Assembly: GCF_907164575.1 (NCBI RefSeq)
Contig: NZ_CAJQYY010000005.1
Coordinates: 124,001-188,000, forward strand
Direction of reading: 5' to 3'
Source of the DNA: Paraburkholderia gardini
GTDB taxonomy: Bacteria; Pseudomonadota; Gammaproteobacteria; Burkholderiales; Burkholderiaceae
DNA: 64,000 bases
Part shown: positions 17,582 to 25,936 of the stretch, piece after piece
Layout: the number at the start of each line of letters is the position of its first letter
How positions within the stretch are numbered: the stretch's first letter is position 1
Notes under the pieces: generated by a model
The model's database searches: none
What the model was told of the DNA's origin: nothing
What the model saw: only the letters and a program-made list of their open reading frames with translations
Translations under genes and position numbers: made by a program

Positions 17582-18582
17582 TTTATCTGGCCTGGCCCGG
17601 CGGACGCCGCACCTTCGAGAATCCGCGCAGCGGCCCGCTTCGGCGGCCTGAACGCGAACTGCGCGTATTCGTTCTCGAGAAACGGCTCGGCGTGTTCGAG
17701 CAGGAACCGGCGAAACGCGAGGCAGGTCGGCGACAACTGCTTCGAGCGCGAATGCACGAGTTGCCACGTCCGCTCGATCGGCGTGCCGTTCACGTCGAGC
17801 AGCGCGATCTCGCCCGTGCGCAGTTCGAGCCCGAGCGTATGCAGCGAAATCAGGCTCACGCCCATTCCCGCCATGACGGCCTGCTTGATGGTCTCGTTGC
17901 TGCCGAGCGTGACGGTGCGCGCGGGCTGGAACAGATGCTGACGAAACGTGTGCTCCACCACGGCGCGTGTGCCCGAACCCGGCTCGCGCAGCAGGAACGT
18001 ATCGCCTGCCAGCTCCTGCAGATCGAAACTCCGCGCGTCGCGCAGCGGATGCGAGAGCGGCGCGGCGATCACATGCGGGTGATACGCCATCGGCTCGGCG
18101 GTCGTGCCGAGTTCAGGCGGCGGGCGGCCCATGATCGCGAGATCGGTCGCGTTGTCCTGCAGCAGGCGCAACAGCGTTTCCCGGTTGCCCACCGAAAAGC
18201 GCACGTCCACTTTCGGATACTGCTGCGAATAGAGCGCGAGCAGCTTGGGCGCGAAATAGGTCGCCGAACTCACGATGCTCACCGCAATCGAGCCGCTGTC
18301 GGCCTGCGTGAGCGAAGTCATCGCGTCTTCCGCATCCTTGATCTCGCCGATGATGCGGCTCGCGTGATGCGAGAAACGCTCACCCGCCTCCGTCAACGAA
18401 AGCTTGCGCGCGACGCGCTCGAAGAGCGGCAGGCCCACCACGTCCTCGAGCTGGCGGATCTGCATCGACACCGCGGGTTGCGTCAGATGCAGTTCCTCCG
18501 CCGCGCGCGCAAAGCTCGGGTAGCGGCTCGCCACCACGAAAATCTGCAACTGCCGCAGCGTCAGTGAGCGGATGAAGTTCAC
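17578..18582 (-). CDS. LysR-type regulator, CbbR-like, inside the xox accessory operon
   Basis: This 334-residue LysR-type regulator has an N-terminal winged helix (LTLRQLQIFVVASRYPSFARAAEELHLTQPAVSMQIRQLE, spanning about residues 7-48) and a periplasmic-binding-like effector domain. The start is a GTG at 18582. The opening residues and the VSIVSSATYFAPKLLA segment resemble CbbR regulators of RuBisCO operons. It is only 2 nt downstream of the unknown secreted protein and overlaps the metallohydrolase by ATGA, so it is co-transcribed with xox accessory genes. The cbbL operon in this window has no adjacent LysR gene, making this a candidate relocated CbbR. That assignment is inference. Confidence 0.78.
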   Translation of the reverse strand: MNFIRSLTLRQLQIFVVASRYPSFARAAEELHLTQPAVSMQIRQLEDVVGLPLFERVARKLSLTEAGERFSHHASRIIGEIKDAEDAMTSLTQADSGSIAVSIVSSATYFAPKLLALYSQQYPKVDVRFSVGNRETLLRLLQDNATDLAIMGRPPPELGTTAEPMAYHPHVIAAPLSHPLRDARSFDLQELAGDTFLLREPGSGTRAVVEHTFRQHLFQPARTVTLGSNETIKQAVMAGMGVSLISLHTLGLELRTGEIALLDVNGTPIERTWQLVHSRSKQLSPTCLAFRRFLLEHAEPFLENEYAQFAFRPPKRAAARILEGAASAGPGQIK

Positions 18583-18584
18583 GT

Positions 18585-19382
18585 TCAGCGACTCGCACGC
18601 GGCGCCTGCGGTGTCCTGACCGGCGCCGGCTCGCCGGGTTTGGCCGGCGGTGGTGCCAGGCTGCGCAACGCGCCGGTGAAACTCAGCGATTCGGTCTGGA
18701 GCGGATGCGCGAAATCGTTGTTCGCGCCCGGCACCTCCGTATGGATCGACATGACTCGCCCCGGCACGGTATCGTCGGCGATGATGAACGTATAGCGCTT
18801 GCCGGTGTATTGCGCGAAGCGCGCCGCGTTAGGATCGCCGAGGTACGGCTGGATCACGATCTTGCGCGCCTTGACGGACTTGCCGCCCACCTCCATCACC
18901 ACGGGCGTGATGGGCGGTCCGGCCGCCAGCGCGAGACGCACGCGGCGCTGGAAATAACGGCGCTGCCCGCCGGTGAGCTGCTCCATCTCCGCAACGTCGT
19001 GCTCGAGAAAATAAAGGATCACGGGGTTGCACGGCAGCCCTTCGGAGGAAACGTCGACGTTGCCGCTGCGATCGGTGATATGCGCATCGCTCTTCGCGTT
19101 GGCGGGGCTCGTCACCAGCACGCGGACGGTGTCGTTGATCTTCGCCGGCGGGCCGGAAAGAATGAACGCGTAGTCGAGTTCCGTCAGCGCTTCGACGCCG
19201 CTCATATGCGTCGTCATGAAGAGCAGTTTCTCCGCGGGCGTGATGTCGCCACCGGCTGTCGTGTCCGCGGCGAACGCCGCGCTGCCTGGCAGCATGAGCG
19301 CAAAAGCAATCGCGACGGCGGACACAAACGCAAACGCGCAGCAACCCGCACTGCGCGTCGCATACCCCATCCGGCACTTCAT
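18585..19382 (-). CDS. Secreted protein of unknown function in the xoxJ operon
   Basis: I do not recognise a named domain. The 265-residue product has a signal peptide (CAFAFVSAVAIAFALMLPGS, ending AFAAD). A mixed alpha/beta mature part contains HMSGVEALTELDYAFILSG and SSEGLPCNPVILYFLEHDVAEM. It also has VSIHTEVPG-like beta strands and a proline-rich C-terminal tail (LAPPPAKPGEPAPVRTPQAP). One cysteine is in the mature chain. The ATG at 19382 overlaps the xoxJ stop (ATGA), and only 2 nt separate its stop from the LysR start. The position suggests a periplasmic part in methanol dehydrogenase assembly or electron transfer, but nothing in the sequence proves this. Confidence 0.72.
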   Translation of the reverse strand: MKCRMGYATRSAGCCAFAFVSAVAIAFALMLPGSAAFAADTTAGGDITPAEKLLFMTTHMSGVEALTELDYAFILSGPPAKINDTVRVLVTSPANAKSDAHITDRSGNVDVSSEGLPCNPVILYFLEHDVAEMEQLTGGQRRYFQRRVRLALAAGPPITPVVMEVGGKSVKARKIVIQPYLGDPNAARFAQYTGKRYTFIIADDTVPGRVMSIHTEVPGANNDFAHPLQTESLSFTGALRSLAPPPAKPGEPAPVRTPQAPRASR

Positions 19383-20269
19383 TGCGAAGCGGTCGGCGCG
19401 CTCGCGACCGGCAGTATCGGCACCTGGAAGCTCGTGAGAATCTTGTCGATCTTGTTCTGGTTCGCACCGATCCACTGATCGACCTTGGTATTCCACGTTT
19501 TCTCGCCGTAGCGCGTGCCCATCGAGATCTCATAGTCGAAGCGGATGCCGGGTGTCGGCGGGAACGGCACGAGTTTCACCTTGTCGCCCTCGCGCTTCGC
19601 GAAGTAGCCCGCGATCGGCCCCCACAGGAACACCACGTCGACGTTGCCCGCGACCAGATCGTGTTCGATCATCTCGCCCGGAAACGCAGCAGGATCGCCG
19701 CTTTGCGCCTGATACGACACAGCCTGGTCAATCAGGTTGTTGCCGAGCAGCCAGTCGACGGCCGGCGTCTGCGAGAAAATGCCCAGACGCAGCTTGCTTA
19801 ATGTCCCGGGCGGCAGCTTCAGCAGATCGCTGGGTGTATTGATGCTCGCCAGTTCCGGGCGGTTCGAGAACACCATCGCGTACGTGGAATGCAGATACGG
19901 ACGCGTTGTCGCCGTCATGTCGTAGCCTTTCGGCACGCCGATGACCAGATCGCACCTGAAGTTTTCCGTATCGGGCACCTTGTCGCGCAACGTGTGCCGC
20001 ACAAAGCCCATTCGCTGCGGAAAATACGTGTATTCGAGCTTGTAGCCGAAATCGCTCGCCATCTGCGCGGCGATATGGTTTTCGTAGCCTTCACCCTTGT
20101 TGTTCGACAGGGGCATGTTGTTTGGGTCCGCGCAGACGCGCAGCACGCCGTCGTTGCCATCGTTGTTCGGCAAGGGCGGATCGGCGTACGCGGCATGCGC
20201 CGCCAGTCCTGCACAGCACAACGTGGCGACGCGCGCGAGCGCGAGCGGGCCCTGCTTGCGATCAGCCAT
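19379..20269 (-). CDS. xoxJ: XoxJ/MxaJ-type periplasmic binding protein
   Basis: This 296-residue exported protein is of the solute-binding-protein type 3 fold. The signal peptide ends AHAAYA. It opens with LRVCADPNNMPLSNNKGEGYENHIAAQMA, split by normal family spacing, and continues ATTRPYLHSTYAMVF and DLVAGNVDVVFLWGPIAGYFA. This is the pattern of the 'quinoprotein dehydrogenase-associated' binding proteins MxaJ and XoxJ. XoxJ is thought to help activate or fold XoxF in the periplasm rather than feed an ABC transporter, and no transporter genes are nearby. It lies about 100 bp downstream of xoxG and is coupled by ATGA to the unknown secreted protein. Confidence 0.9.
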   Translation of the reverse strand: MADRKQGPLALARVATLCCAGLAAHAAYADPPLPNNDGNDGVLRVCADPNNMPLSNNKGEGYENHIAAQMASDFGYKLEYTYFPQRMGFVRHTLRDKVPDTENFRCDLVIGVPKGYDMTATTRPYLHSTYAMVFSNRPELASINTPSDLLKLPPGTLSKLRLGIFSQTPAVDWLLGNNLIDQAVSYQAQSGDPAAFPGEMIEHDLVAGNVDVVFLWGPIAGYFAKREGDKVKLVPFPPTPGIRFDYEISMGTRYGEKTWNTKVDQWIGANQNKIDKILTSFQVPILPVASAPTASQ

Positions 20270-20370
20270 CGATACCTCCGGGAGAACGGGACGAGCGGCT
20301 CACGAGGCACGACACAACACTCACATACGTTGTATCGCCTGTTATATCGCGCACTGCTTCATGTATTGCT

Positions 20371-20784
20371 TCATTTGGCATCGATGGCCTGCAGATCGCC
20401 GGGGTTGATCTTGCCGTCGGAACGGCCCTTCAGATACGCATACAGATTTTCCCAGTTCTTCTGCATCATCGTGCTGGTGCTGAAATCCGGCATGCCTTTA
20501 TCCACGCGTCCGCCAAATACGGTGCGATGGAATTCGGTCTTGTCGAGCGTCTTGAATGCGTCGATCAGCGAGGGGCCGACGAGGCCTTCCTGCTTCGCGC
20601 CGTGACACCGTTCGCACGCGAGCGCGCGCCACGTTCTCCATCCCTGCAAGGTATCGGCATCGACCTTGTTGCCGTCGACGACCTTGTAAGCCACCGGTTT
20701 CATCGCCCCGCCGCTGGTCTGGGCAAAGGATGCGGGCATCACGACGAGTGTCATCGCGAGCGGCAGGAAAAATCGGCCTTTCAT
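20371..20784 (-). CDS. xoxG: Cytochrome c XoxG, electron acceptor of XoxF
   Basis: This 137-residue exported class I cytochrome c has a signal peptide (MKGRFFLPLAMTLVVMPASFAQ). The single haem site is C57-E-R-C60-H61. M98 in KGMPDF is a fitting axial methionine. The protein is shorter than MxaG-type cytochrome cL. Family knowledge says XoxG takes electrons from PQQH2 in XoxF and passes them on to a small cytochrome c or oxidase. It lies about 180 bp downstream of xoxF. A stem-loop in that gap may reduce read-through and so set the XoxF:XoxG ratio. Confidence 0.9.
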   Translation of the reverse strand: MKGRFFLPLAMTLVVMPASFAQTSGGAMKPVAYKVVDGNKVDADTLQGWRTWRALACERCHGAKQEGLVGPSLIDAFKTLDKTEFHRTVFGGRVDKGMPDFSTSTMMQKNWENLYAYLKGRSDGKINPGDLQAIDAK

Positions 20785-20892
20785 GCGTTCGTCTCCATCG
20801 GTTTATGGGTTTCGCGCGCATGCCTCTGTGCGGCACGCGTCGCGAAACGAAATTACTCCGGCCAGCAGCATATATGTCGTGCCGCTACCGCT

Positions 20893-20933
20893 GACGCCGC
20901 CGCGCAACCCTGAACCGTTGCGCGGCGGGCGTC
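20893..20933 (-). terminator. Hairpin between xoxF and xoxG
   Basis: GACGCC...CCGCGCAAC and GTTGCGCGG...GGCGTC pair as a long stem with one bulged G and the loop CCTGAACC. It starts about 30 nt past the xoxF stop. No U-run is present. It could be a partial terminator or an RNA-stability element. Confidence 0.55.
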
Positions 20934-20962
20934 GTTCCTCACTTCATCGTCCAGGCATACGA

Positions 20963-22780
20963 TCAGCCGTTGCCGCCTGGAATGGCGAACACGAAGAGCG
21001 TGCCGCCGAGTGCCGTGTACTTCGCCAGTTCGCGATAGCCGCCGACCGCGCCGAGACCTTCCGTCGATTTCTGGAGGCCCGCGGCCATGCCGATACCCGC
21101 CCAGCCGCCGATGCCCGAATAGACGCCGACGAACTGCTTGCCCTGGTACTCGTACGTAAACACGTTGCCGATGATCCCGGACGGCGTCTTGAACTTCCAC
21201 AGTTCCTTGCCATCCTTGATGCGCACGGCCTTGATATAGCCTTCAAGCGTGCCGTAGAACGCTATGCCGCCAGCCGTCACGAGCGGGCCCGACCACACCG
21301 AGAACTTCTCCGGCTTCGACCAGACAATCTTGCCCTTCGCCGCATCCCACGCGATGAAATTGCCCATCGCGCCGTTCTCGTTCGGACCCGGATACATCGA
21401 CAGCGTCGCGCCCACGAACGGCTGACCGGACACGTAGTCGACATCGAACGGCTCGTAATCCATGCAGACGTGGTTGGTCGGCACGAGGAACAGCTTCGAC
21501 GCGGGGTCGAAGGCCGCCGGCTGCTGGTCTTTCGAACCGAGCGCGGCCGGGCAGATGCCCTTGACGTTGTGATCCGGACCGGCTTTCTGCGTCGAGTAGG
21601 CCGCGTCGCGCACCGGCAGGCCCGATTTCACATCGACGCTGCTGGCCCAGTTCACCGCCGGGTCGAACTTGTTGGCAACCAGCAGCTGGCCGGTCACACG
21701 ATTCAATGTGTAACCAAAGCCGTTACGGTCGAAGTGGACGAGTGCCGGGGTCGTCTTGCCGCCGATCGGCAGGTCGACGAGGATCATTTCGTTGACGCCG
21801 TCATAGTCCCATTCGTCGTGCGGGGTCATCTGGTAGACCCACTTCGCCATGCCGGTGTTCAGGTCACGCGCGAAGATCGACATCGACCACTTGTTGTCAC
21901 CGGGACGTTGCGACGGGTTCCATGTACCCGGATTGCCGGTGCCGTAGTAGACAAGGTTGAGCTTTGGATCCCATGCGTACCAGCCCCACGTGGTGCCGCC
22001 GCCCAGCTTCCACTGGTCGCCCTTCCAGCTCTTGAGCGACGAATCCGCGCCGACCGGCGTCATCTTGCCGTCCGACCACGTCATCGTCTTGTCGGGATCG
22101 ATCAACATTTCCGAGTCAGGGCCCGTGCTGTAGGCCTTCCAGACCTCCTTGCCGGTCTTGATGTCATACGCGATCAGACGGCCGCGCACACCGAACTCGC
22201 CGCCCGAGATGCCGGTGATCACCTTGTCGCCGAATACGTGCGGCGCGTTGGTGTTGGTTTCACCCGCTTTCGGATTGCCGTTCTGCGCGGTCCAGATCAC
22301 ATCGCCCGTCTTCGCGTCCAGCGCGACGAGTTTCGTATCGGCCTGCTGGAGGAAGATCTTGCCGTCGCCGTAAGCGAGGCCGCGATTGACCGTGTCGCAG
22401 CACATCACCGAAATCACCTGCGTGTCCTGCTTCGGCTCGTATTGCCAGATGAACGTCTGATCCTTCAGGTTGATCGCGATGACCTTGTTAGGAAACGGCG
22501 AGTGGATATACATCGTGTCGCCGATGACGAGCGGTGAGCCTTCATGACCGCGCAGGACGCCAGTGGACATCGTCCACGCAACCTGCAGCTTGCCCACATT
22601 GCTTTCGTTGATCTGCTTGAGTGGACTGTAGCGGTGATTCGAGTAATCGCCCGCCTGTGCCGCCCAGTTCGATGGGTTCTTGATCAGCGTGTCGAGCTGC
22701 GGATCGGCCTGTGCAACAAATGAATTCAGGGCCGTCGCCGCTACCACCGCCAGTCCGAGAACCAGGGTGCGTACGTTCAT
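20963..22780 (-). CDS. xoxF: Lanthanide-dependent PQQ methanol dehydrogenase XoxF
   Basis: This 605-residue periplasmic eight-bladed quinoprotein has a signal peptide ending QA (residue 25). The adjacent-cysteine disulfide is C127-C128 ([10 protein letters not shown]). E195 is in GGEFGV, and the catalytic D325 is in [11 protein letters not shown]327, two residues later, is the extra Asp that marks lanthanide-binding XoxF enzymes and is absent from calcium-type MxaF. No mxaFI genes are seen in the window. The enzyme oxidises methanol, and probably formaldehyde, with PQQ, giving electrons to XoxG. The C-terminal [12 protein letters not shown] segment resembles the XoxF5 group, but clade placement needs a tree. 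A sigma-54 promoter lies about 140 bp upstream. Confidence 0.96.
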   Translation of the reverse strand: MNVRTLVLGLAVVAATALNSFVAQADPQLDTLIKNPSNWAAQAGDYSNHRYSPLKQINESNVGKLQVAWTMSTGVLRGHEGSPLVIGDTMYIHSPFPNKVIAINLKDQTFIWQYEPKQDTQVISVMCCDTVNRGLAYGDGKIFLQQADTKLVALDAKTGDVIWTAQNGNPKAGETNTNAPHVFGDKVITGISGGEFGVRGRLIAYDIKTGKEVWKAYSTGPDSEMLIDPDKTMTWSDGKMTPVGADSSLKSWKGDQWKLGGGTTWGWYAWDPKLNLVYYGTGNPGTWNPSQRPGDNKWSMSIFARDLNTGMAKWVYQMTPHDEWDYDGVNEMILVDLPIGGKTTPALVHFDRNGFGYTLNRVTGQLLVANKFDPAVNWASSVDVKSGLPVRDAAYSTQKAGPDHNVKGICPAALGSKDQQPAAFDPASKLFLVPTNHVCMDYEPFDVDYVSGQPFVGATLSMYPGPNENGAMGNFIAWDAAKGKIVWSKPEKFSVWSGPLVTAGGIAFYGTLEGYIKAVRIKDGKELWKFKTPSGIIGNVFTYEYQGKQFVGVYSGIGGWAGIGMAAGLQKSTEGLGAVGGYRELAKYTALGGTLFVFAIPGGNG

Positions 22781-22918
22781 GTCTCCTCCAGATTGATGAA
22801 GCCGTCCGATTCGTCAATGACCGCGCTACCGTGTCGCACCGAGTGCGCCTGGCTCGGATACGGGTAACGACCGTGCTTCGCCTGATTCGTCGCCAGGTTC
22901 TTGCTTCCGGAGAGCGTT

Positions 22919-22935
22919 TGCATATTCCATGCCGG
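22919..22935 (-). promoter_or_regulatory. Sigma-54 promoter for xoxF
   Basis: On the minus strand CCGGCATGGAATATGCA carries GG (22933-22932) and GC (22921-22920) separated by exactly 10 bp. It compares well with the consensus TGGCACG-N4-TTGCA. The expected start near 22908 leaves about 130 nt of leader before the xoxF ATG. Confidence 0.7.
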
Positions 22936-22975
22936 AACAGGGCTAACGCGCCTGGCACGCGCGTTTCGCCGCGAA

Positions 22976-23088
22976 GTGACACAGCCGCCCGCCGCTGGCG
23001 ACACACGATCATTCGGATTGCGACACATACTGTGTCAAATACGCGATTTGTCATGCGTGCTGATTCGCTCGCAAGCACATGCTGTCAT
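22976..23088. promoter_or_regulatory. Phased GACACA elements between xoxF and the mtdB-mch operon
   Basis: GACACA occurs at 22978, 23000 and 23022, exactly 22 bp apart. The third copy forms the perfect palindrome GACACA-TAC-TGTGTC (23022-23036). A related imperfect copy, AGCACA-TGC-TGTCAT, is at 23074-23088. The array lies between two outward-facing sigma-54 promoters, where an enhancer-binding activator would bind. The very similar AGCACA-TAC-TGTGCT occurs between the mfn and fhc operons. The likely ligand is the activator encoded at 32360-34492. The rest of the 507-bp gap holds no gene. Confidence 0.6.
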
Positions 23089-23228
23089 GCGGCGACGCAG
23101 CATGACCGATCGCCGGCACCTGCCTGTCCCCTATGCAGCCTCACGCAAGGCCGGTGCAGCGGCATGTTTCACGCATCGACCGGGGCGAGCGAAAACACGG
23201 CTGCCGGGGGGGGGCGCCGCCGCACGAC

Positions 23229-23244
23229 TGGCGCGCTGCTTGCA
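23229..23244 (+). promoter_or_regulatory. Sigma-54 promoter for the mtdB-mch operon
   Basis: TGGCGCG-CTGC-TTGCA has GG at 23230-23231 and GC at 23242-23243 with the required 10-bp gap. It differs from consensus at one -24 position. A start near 23255 gives a leader of about 33 nt, containing GGAG, before the ATG at 23288. Confidence 0.75.
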
Positions 23245-23287
23245 GCCCTTTCAGATTCAACCTGCCGATACGACGGAGACCCGCACC

Positions 23288-23674
23288 ATGACTCAAGCTG
23301 AACACGTGTATTCCGACGAGGAGATCCAGCAGCGCCTGCAGGGTCCGTTGCAGCACTGGTACCTCGACGATGGCTGGCTGCGCCGCAAGTTCAAAACGGA
23401 AAGCTGGAAGGGCACGCTGATGGTGGTGAACACCGTGGGCCACCTGGCCGAAGCGGCATGGCATCACCCGGACCTGACCGTTTCGTATGCGTTTGTCGTC
23501 GTGAAGCTGAAGACGCATTCGGCCAAAGGCATCACCGACAAGGACTTCGCGCTCGCCACGAAAATCGAGGAAGTGATCCAGTGGCAACCCGGCCTCGAAG
23601 GCGGTCCGCTCGAAGGCACGCCAGCAGACGACCAGCGCTTTCGCTACATCAAGTACGACGCGCCGAAGGCCTGA
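23288..23674 (+). CDS. Pterin-4a-carbinolamine dehydratase homolog
   Basis: This 128-residue member of the PCD/DCoH family shows the active-site pattern EAAWHHPDLTVSYAFVVVKL, with the paired histidines, and the later THSAKGITDKDF. The ATG at 23288 follows GGAG and matches the family N-terminus; longer in-frame readings cross the promoter. Classic PCD recycles tetrahydrobiopterin during phenylalanine hydroxylation, but no hydroxylase gene is near. It is the first gene of an operon for tetrahydromethanopterin (H4MPT) synthesis and use. A related PCD-like gene is known in other H4MPT clusters, so a pterin-related role there is likely. Confidence 0.82.
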   Translation: MTQAEHVYSDEEIQQRLQGPLQHWYLDDGWLRRKFKTESWKGTLMVVNTVGHLAEAAWHHPDLTVSYAFVVVKLKTHSAKGITDKDFALATKIEEVIQWQPGLEGGPLEGTPADDQRFRYIKYDAPKA

Positions 23675-23843
23675 GCGCCACACGCCCGCGGACAACGACG
23701 TCCACGGCTCTGGTACGGCTCTTGCCTTGCAGTTTCCGGCGTGCTGTCCGCGTGACACGCGAGATGCGAGGCGATCCGCGCGTGGCGCGGGTCTTCGCCG
23801 GTCCGGACGCCGCCCGCACCCCTGCCAACGAGGAACGCTCACG

Positions 23844-24887
23844 ATGCAGAGTCAATCCGGAGGCCTTGCCCCGCTATCGGCCGTGACGGTCGACGCGCCC
23901 GCGCGCCTGCATCTCGGCTTTCTCGATCCGAACGGATCGCTCGGCCGCGCGTTCGGCAGCGTCGGTCTCGCCATCGACGAACGCAGCACGCGCGTGACGA
24001 TGCGGCTCGCCGACGCCATGCGCATCGAAACCACCCGTGGCGATGCCGCGCACGCACGCGTCGAACGCTACGTGGAGACGCTGCGCGCCGCGTGGGACGG
24101 ACCCGCCGTCGCTATCGATGTCCAGCGCGCGCCGCGTGCGCACACGGGCCTCGGTTCTGGCACGCAGCTCGCCCTTGCGATCGGCACGGCTTACGCGCGC
24201 CTCGCCGGCCGGTCGCCGGGCAGCGCGGAAATCGCACGCATGCTGGGGCGCGGCGCGCGCTCGGGCATCGGCACGCTCGGCTTCGATCACGGGGGCTTTC
24301 TGGTCGACGGCGGACCCGCGCAGGCGCACGATCCGGCGGGCCACGTTCATACCGAAGCGCCGCCGCTACTGTTCCGCCAGCCGTTTCCGGACGCATGGCG
24401 CATCCTGCTCGTCGACGACACCACGCGCGAAGGCCTGCATGGCGACGCCGAAAAACGCGGCCTCGCCTCGCTCGCGCCGTTTCCGCAGGCGCTCGCCGCC
24501 CATCTGTGTCATCTCGTGCTGCTGCGCATTCTGCCCGGCGTCGCGGAAAGCGACTTCGACGCCTTCGCCGACGGCATCACCGAAATGCAGCAGACGATCG
24601 GCGAATATTTCGCGCCGGTGCAGGGCGGCGTGTATTCGAGCCCCGCCGTCGCCGCCGCGCTCGAAGCGGTCGCGGCGCGGCAGACGGCCGGCATCGGCCA
24701 GACCTCGTGGGGGCCGACCGGTTTTGCGTTCGTGCGCAGCGCGGAAGAAGCCGCGCACGCGCTCGCCACGGCCCAGCACGCGACGCGCGGCAGACCCGGC
24801 ATCGCGTGTTCGATCGTCACGGGCCGCAATCGCGGCGCGACGCTGCGCGCCGTCGACCTGCAGCAATGCGGAATCGGCACGCCATGA
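23844..24887 (+). CDS. mptG: Beta-ribofuranosylaminobenzene 5'-phosphate synthase (H4MPT synthesis)
   Basis: This 347-residue protein is of the GHMP-kinase fold. The characteristic glycine-rich segment APRAHTGLGSGTQLA lies at residues 96-110, and ARSGIGTLGFDHGGFLVDGG and SSWGPTGFAFV-like motifs follow. The enzyme condenses 4-aminobenzoate or 4-hydroxybenzoate with PRPP, losing CO2 and PPi, which is the committed step to methanopterin. It is a marker of H4MPT-type C1 metabolism. The ATG at 23844 is chosen since a longer reading would start inside the spacer. It is the second gene of the operon, about 170 bp after the dehydratase gene. Confidence 0.9.
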   Translation: MQSQSGGLAPLSAVTVDAPARLHLGFLDPNGSLGRAFGSVGLAIDERSTRVTMRLADAMRIETTRGDAAHARVERYVETLRAAWDGPAVAIDVQRAPRAHTGLGSGTQLALAIGTAYARLAGRSPGSAEIARMLGRGARSGIGTLGFDHGGFLVDGGPAQAHDPAGHVHTEAPPLLFRQPFPDAWRILLVDDTTREGLHGDAEKRGLASLAPFPQALAAHLCHLVLLRILPGVAESDFDAFADGITEMQQTIGEYFAPVQGGVYSSPAVAAALEAVAARQTAGIGQTSWGPTGFAFVRSAEEAAHALATAQHATRGRPGIACSIVTGRNRGATLRAVDLQQCGIGTP

Positions 24888-24996
24888 CACGTCCCGGTTT
24901 CAGCGCCGCCCTTCGCGGTCCGCACACGTTGCGCCCGACCTGTTCCGTCGTCCCGCCGCACCGCGCGTGACGCCCACCTGAAACGAGCCTACGCCC

Positions 24997-25923
24997 ATGT
25001 CCGAAGCCACTGAAAGGCCTTACATCCTGCACATGTTCACGGCCACGCCGCAGATGAGCCCGTTCGACGTCAACATGGCCGCCGACGCCGGCTACCAGAT
25101 CGTCGTGCCGTACTGCAACGTCGGCGAGGAGAGCGTTGTGCAGCTCACCCAGGACGCCATCTTTTCGCGCGGCCCGAAGGGGGTGTCGCGCACCGGCATC
25201 TTTATCGGCGGACGCGACGTGATGCTGGCCGCCGACATGCTCGACCTCGCCCGCCAGGCGATGGTGCCGCCGTTCGAGGTATCGGTATTCGCGGACCCGA
25301 GCGGCGCCTACACCACGGCGGCCGCACTGGTCGCGCTCGTCGAGCGTCATCTGAAGAAGGAGCACAAGACTGAACCCGGCGGCAAGCGCGTGCTGATCCT
25401 GGGCGGCACGGGCGCCGTGGGACGCGTCGCGGCGGCGATGGCGGCCTCGCTTGGCGCGGACGTCGTGATCGCGAGCCACACGAGCCGCGCGCGCGCCACC
25501 CAGGTCAGCGACGAAATCAACCGCCGCTTCGACATCGCGACCTCGGGCGTGGCGGCCGGTTCGCCCGCGGACCTGCACGCGGCGCTCGCCCGCGCGGAAA
25601 TCGTGTTCGCGACGGCCGCAGCGGGCGTGCAGCTGATGACGCCCGCCGATCTCGCCCACGCGAAGCACCTGCTGATCGCCGCCGACGTCAACGCGGTGCC
25701 GCCCGAAGGCATCGCGGGCGTGAACGTCATGGACGACGGCAAGCCGCTCGCCGGCGCCGCGCGTCACGACGCCATCGGTATCGGCGCGCTCGCGATCGGC
25801 AACGTCAAGTATCAGGTCGAGCACCGGCTGTTCGTGCGGATGCGCACGGGCGGCAAGCCGGTCTATCTCGGCTTTCCCGAAGCGTTCGACGAAGCCCGCG
25901 CGATCGCATCCGGCAGCGCCTGA
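24997..25923 (+). CDS. mtdB: NAD(P)-dependent methylene-H4MPT dehydrogenase MtdB
   Basis: This 308-residue cytosolic enzyme has an N-terminal catalytic part (YILHMFTATPQMSPFDVNMAADAGY) and a Rossmann domain with LILGGTGAVGRVAAAMAASLGA at about residues 131-152. It oxidises methylene-H4MPT, formed by Fae from formaldehyde, to methenyl-H4MPT with NAD+ or NADP+. The sequence matches MtdB rather than the NADP- and folate-linked MtdA. It is followed after 13 nt by an ATP-grasp gene and then mch, the next enzyme in the pathway. The 109-bp gap before it contains no gene. Confidence 0.93.
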   Translation: MSEATERPYILHMFTATPQMSPFDVNMAADAGYQIVVPYCNVGEESVVQLTQDAIFSRGPKGVSRTGIFIGGRDVMLAADMLDLARQAMVPPFEVSVFADPSGAYTTAAALVALVERHLKKEHKTEPGGKRVLILGGTGAVGRVAAAMAASLGADVVIASHTSRARATQVSDEINRRFDIATSGVAAGSPADLHAALARAEIVFATAAAGVQLMTPADLAHAKHLLIAADVNAVPPEGIAGVNVMDDGKPLAGAARHDAIGIGALAIGNVKYQVEHRLFVRMRTGGKPVYLGFPEAFDEARAIASGSA

Positions 25924-25936
25924 GCGGATCGCGTTC

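Noticed and set aside
23149..23178. Repeated TTTCACGCAT-like words near 8028, 23170 and 48320
   Set aside because: They are short, not in fixed positions relative to genes, and one is inside a terminator loop. Probably chance in this composition.
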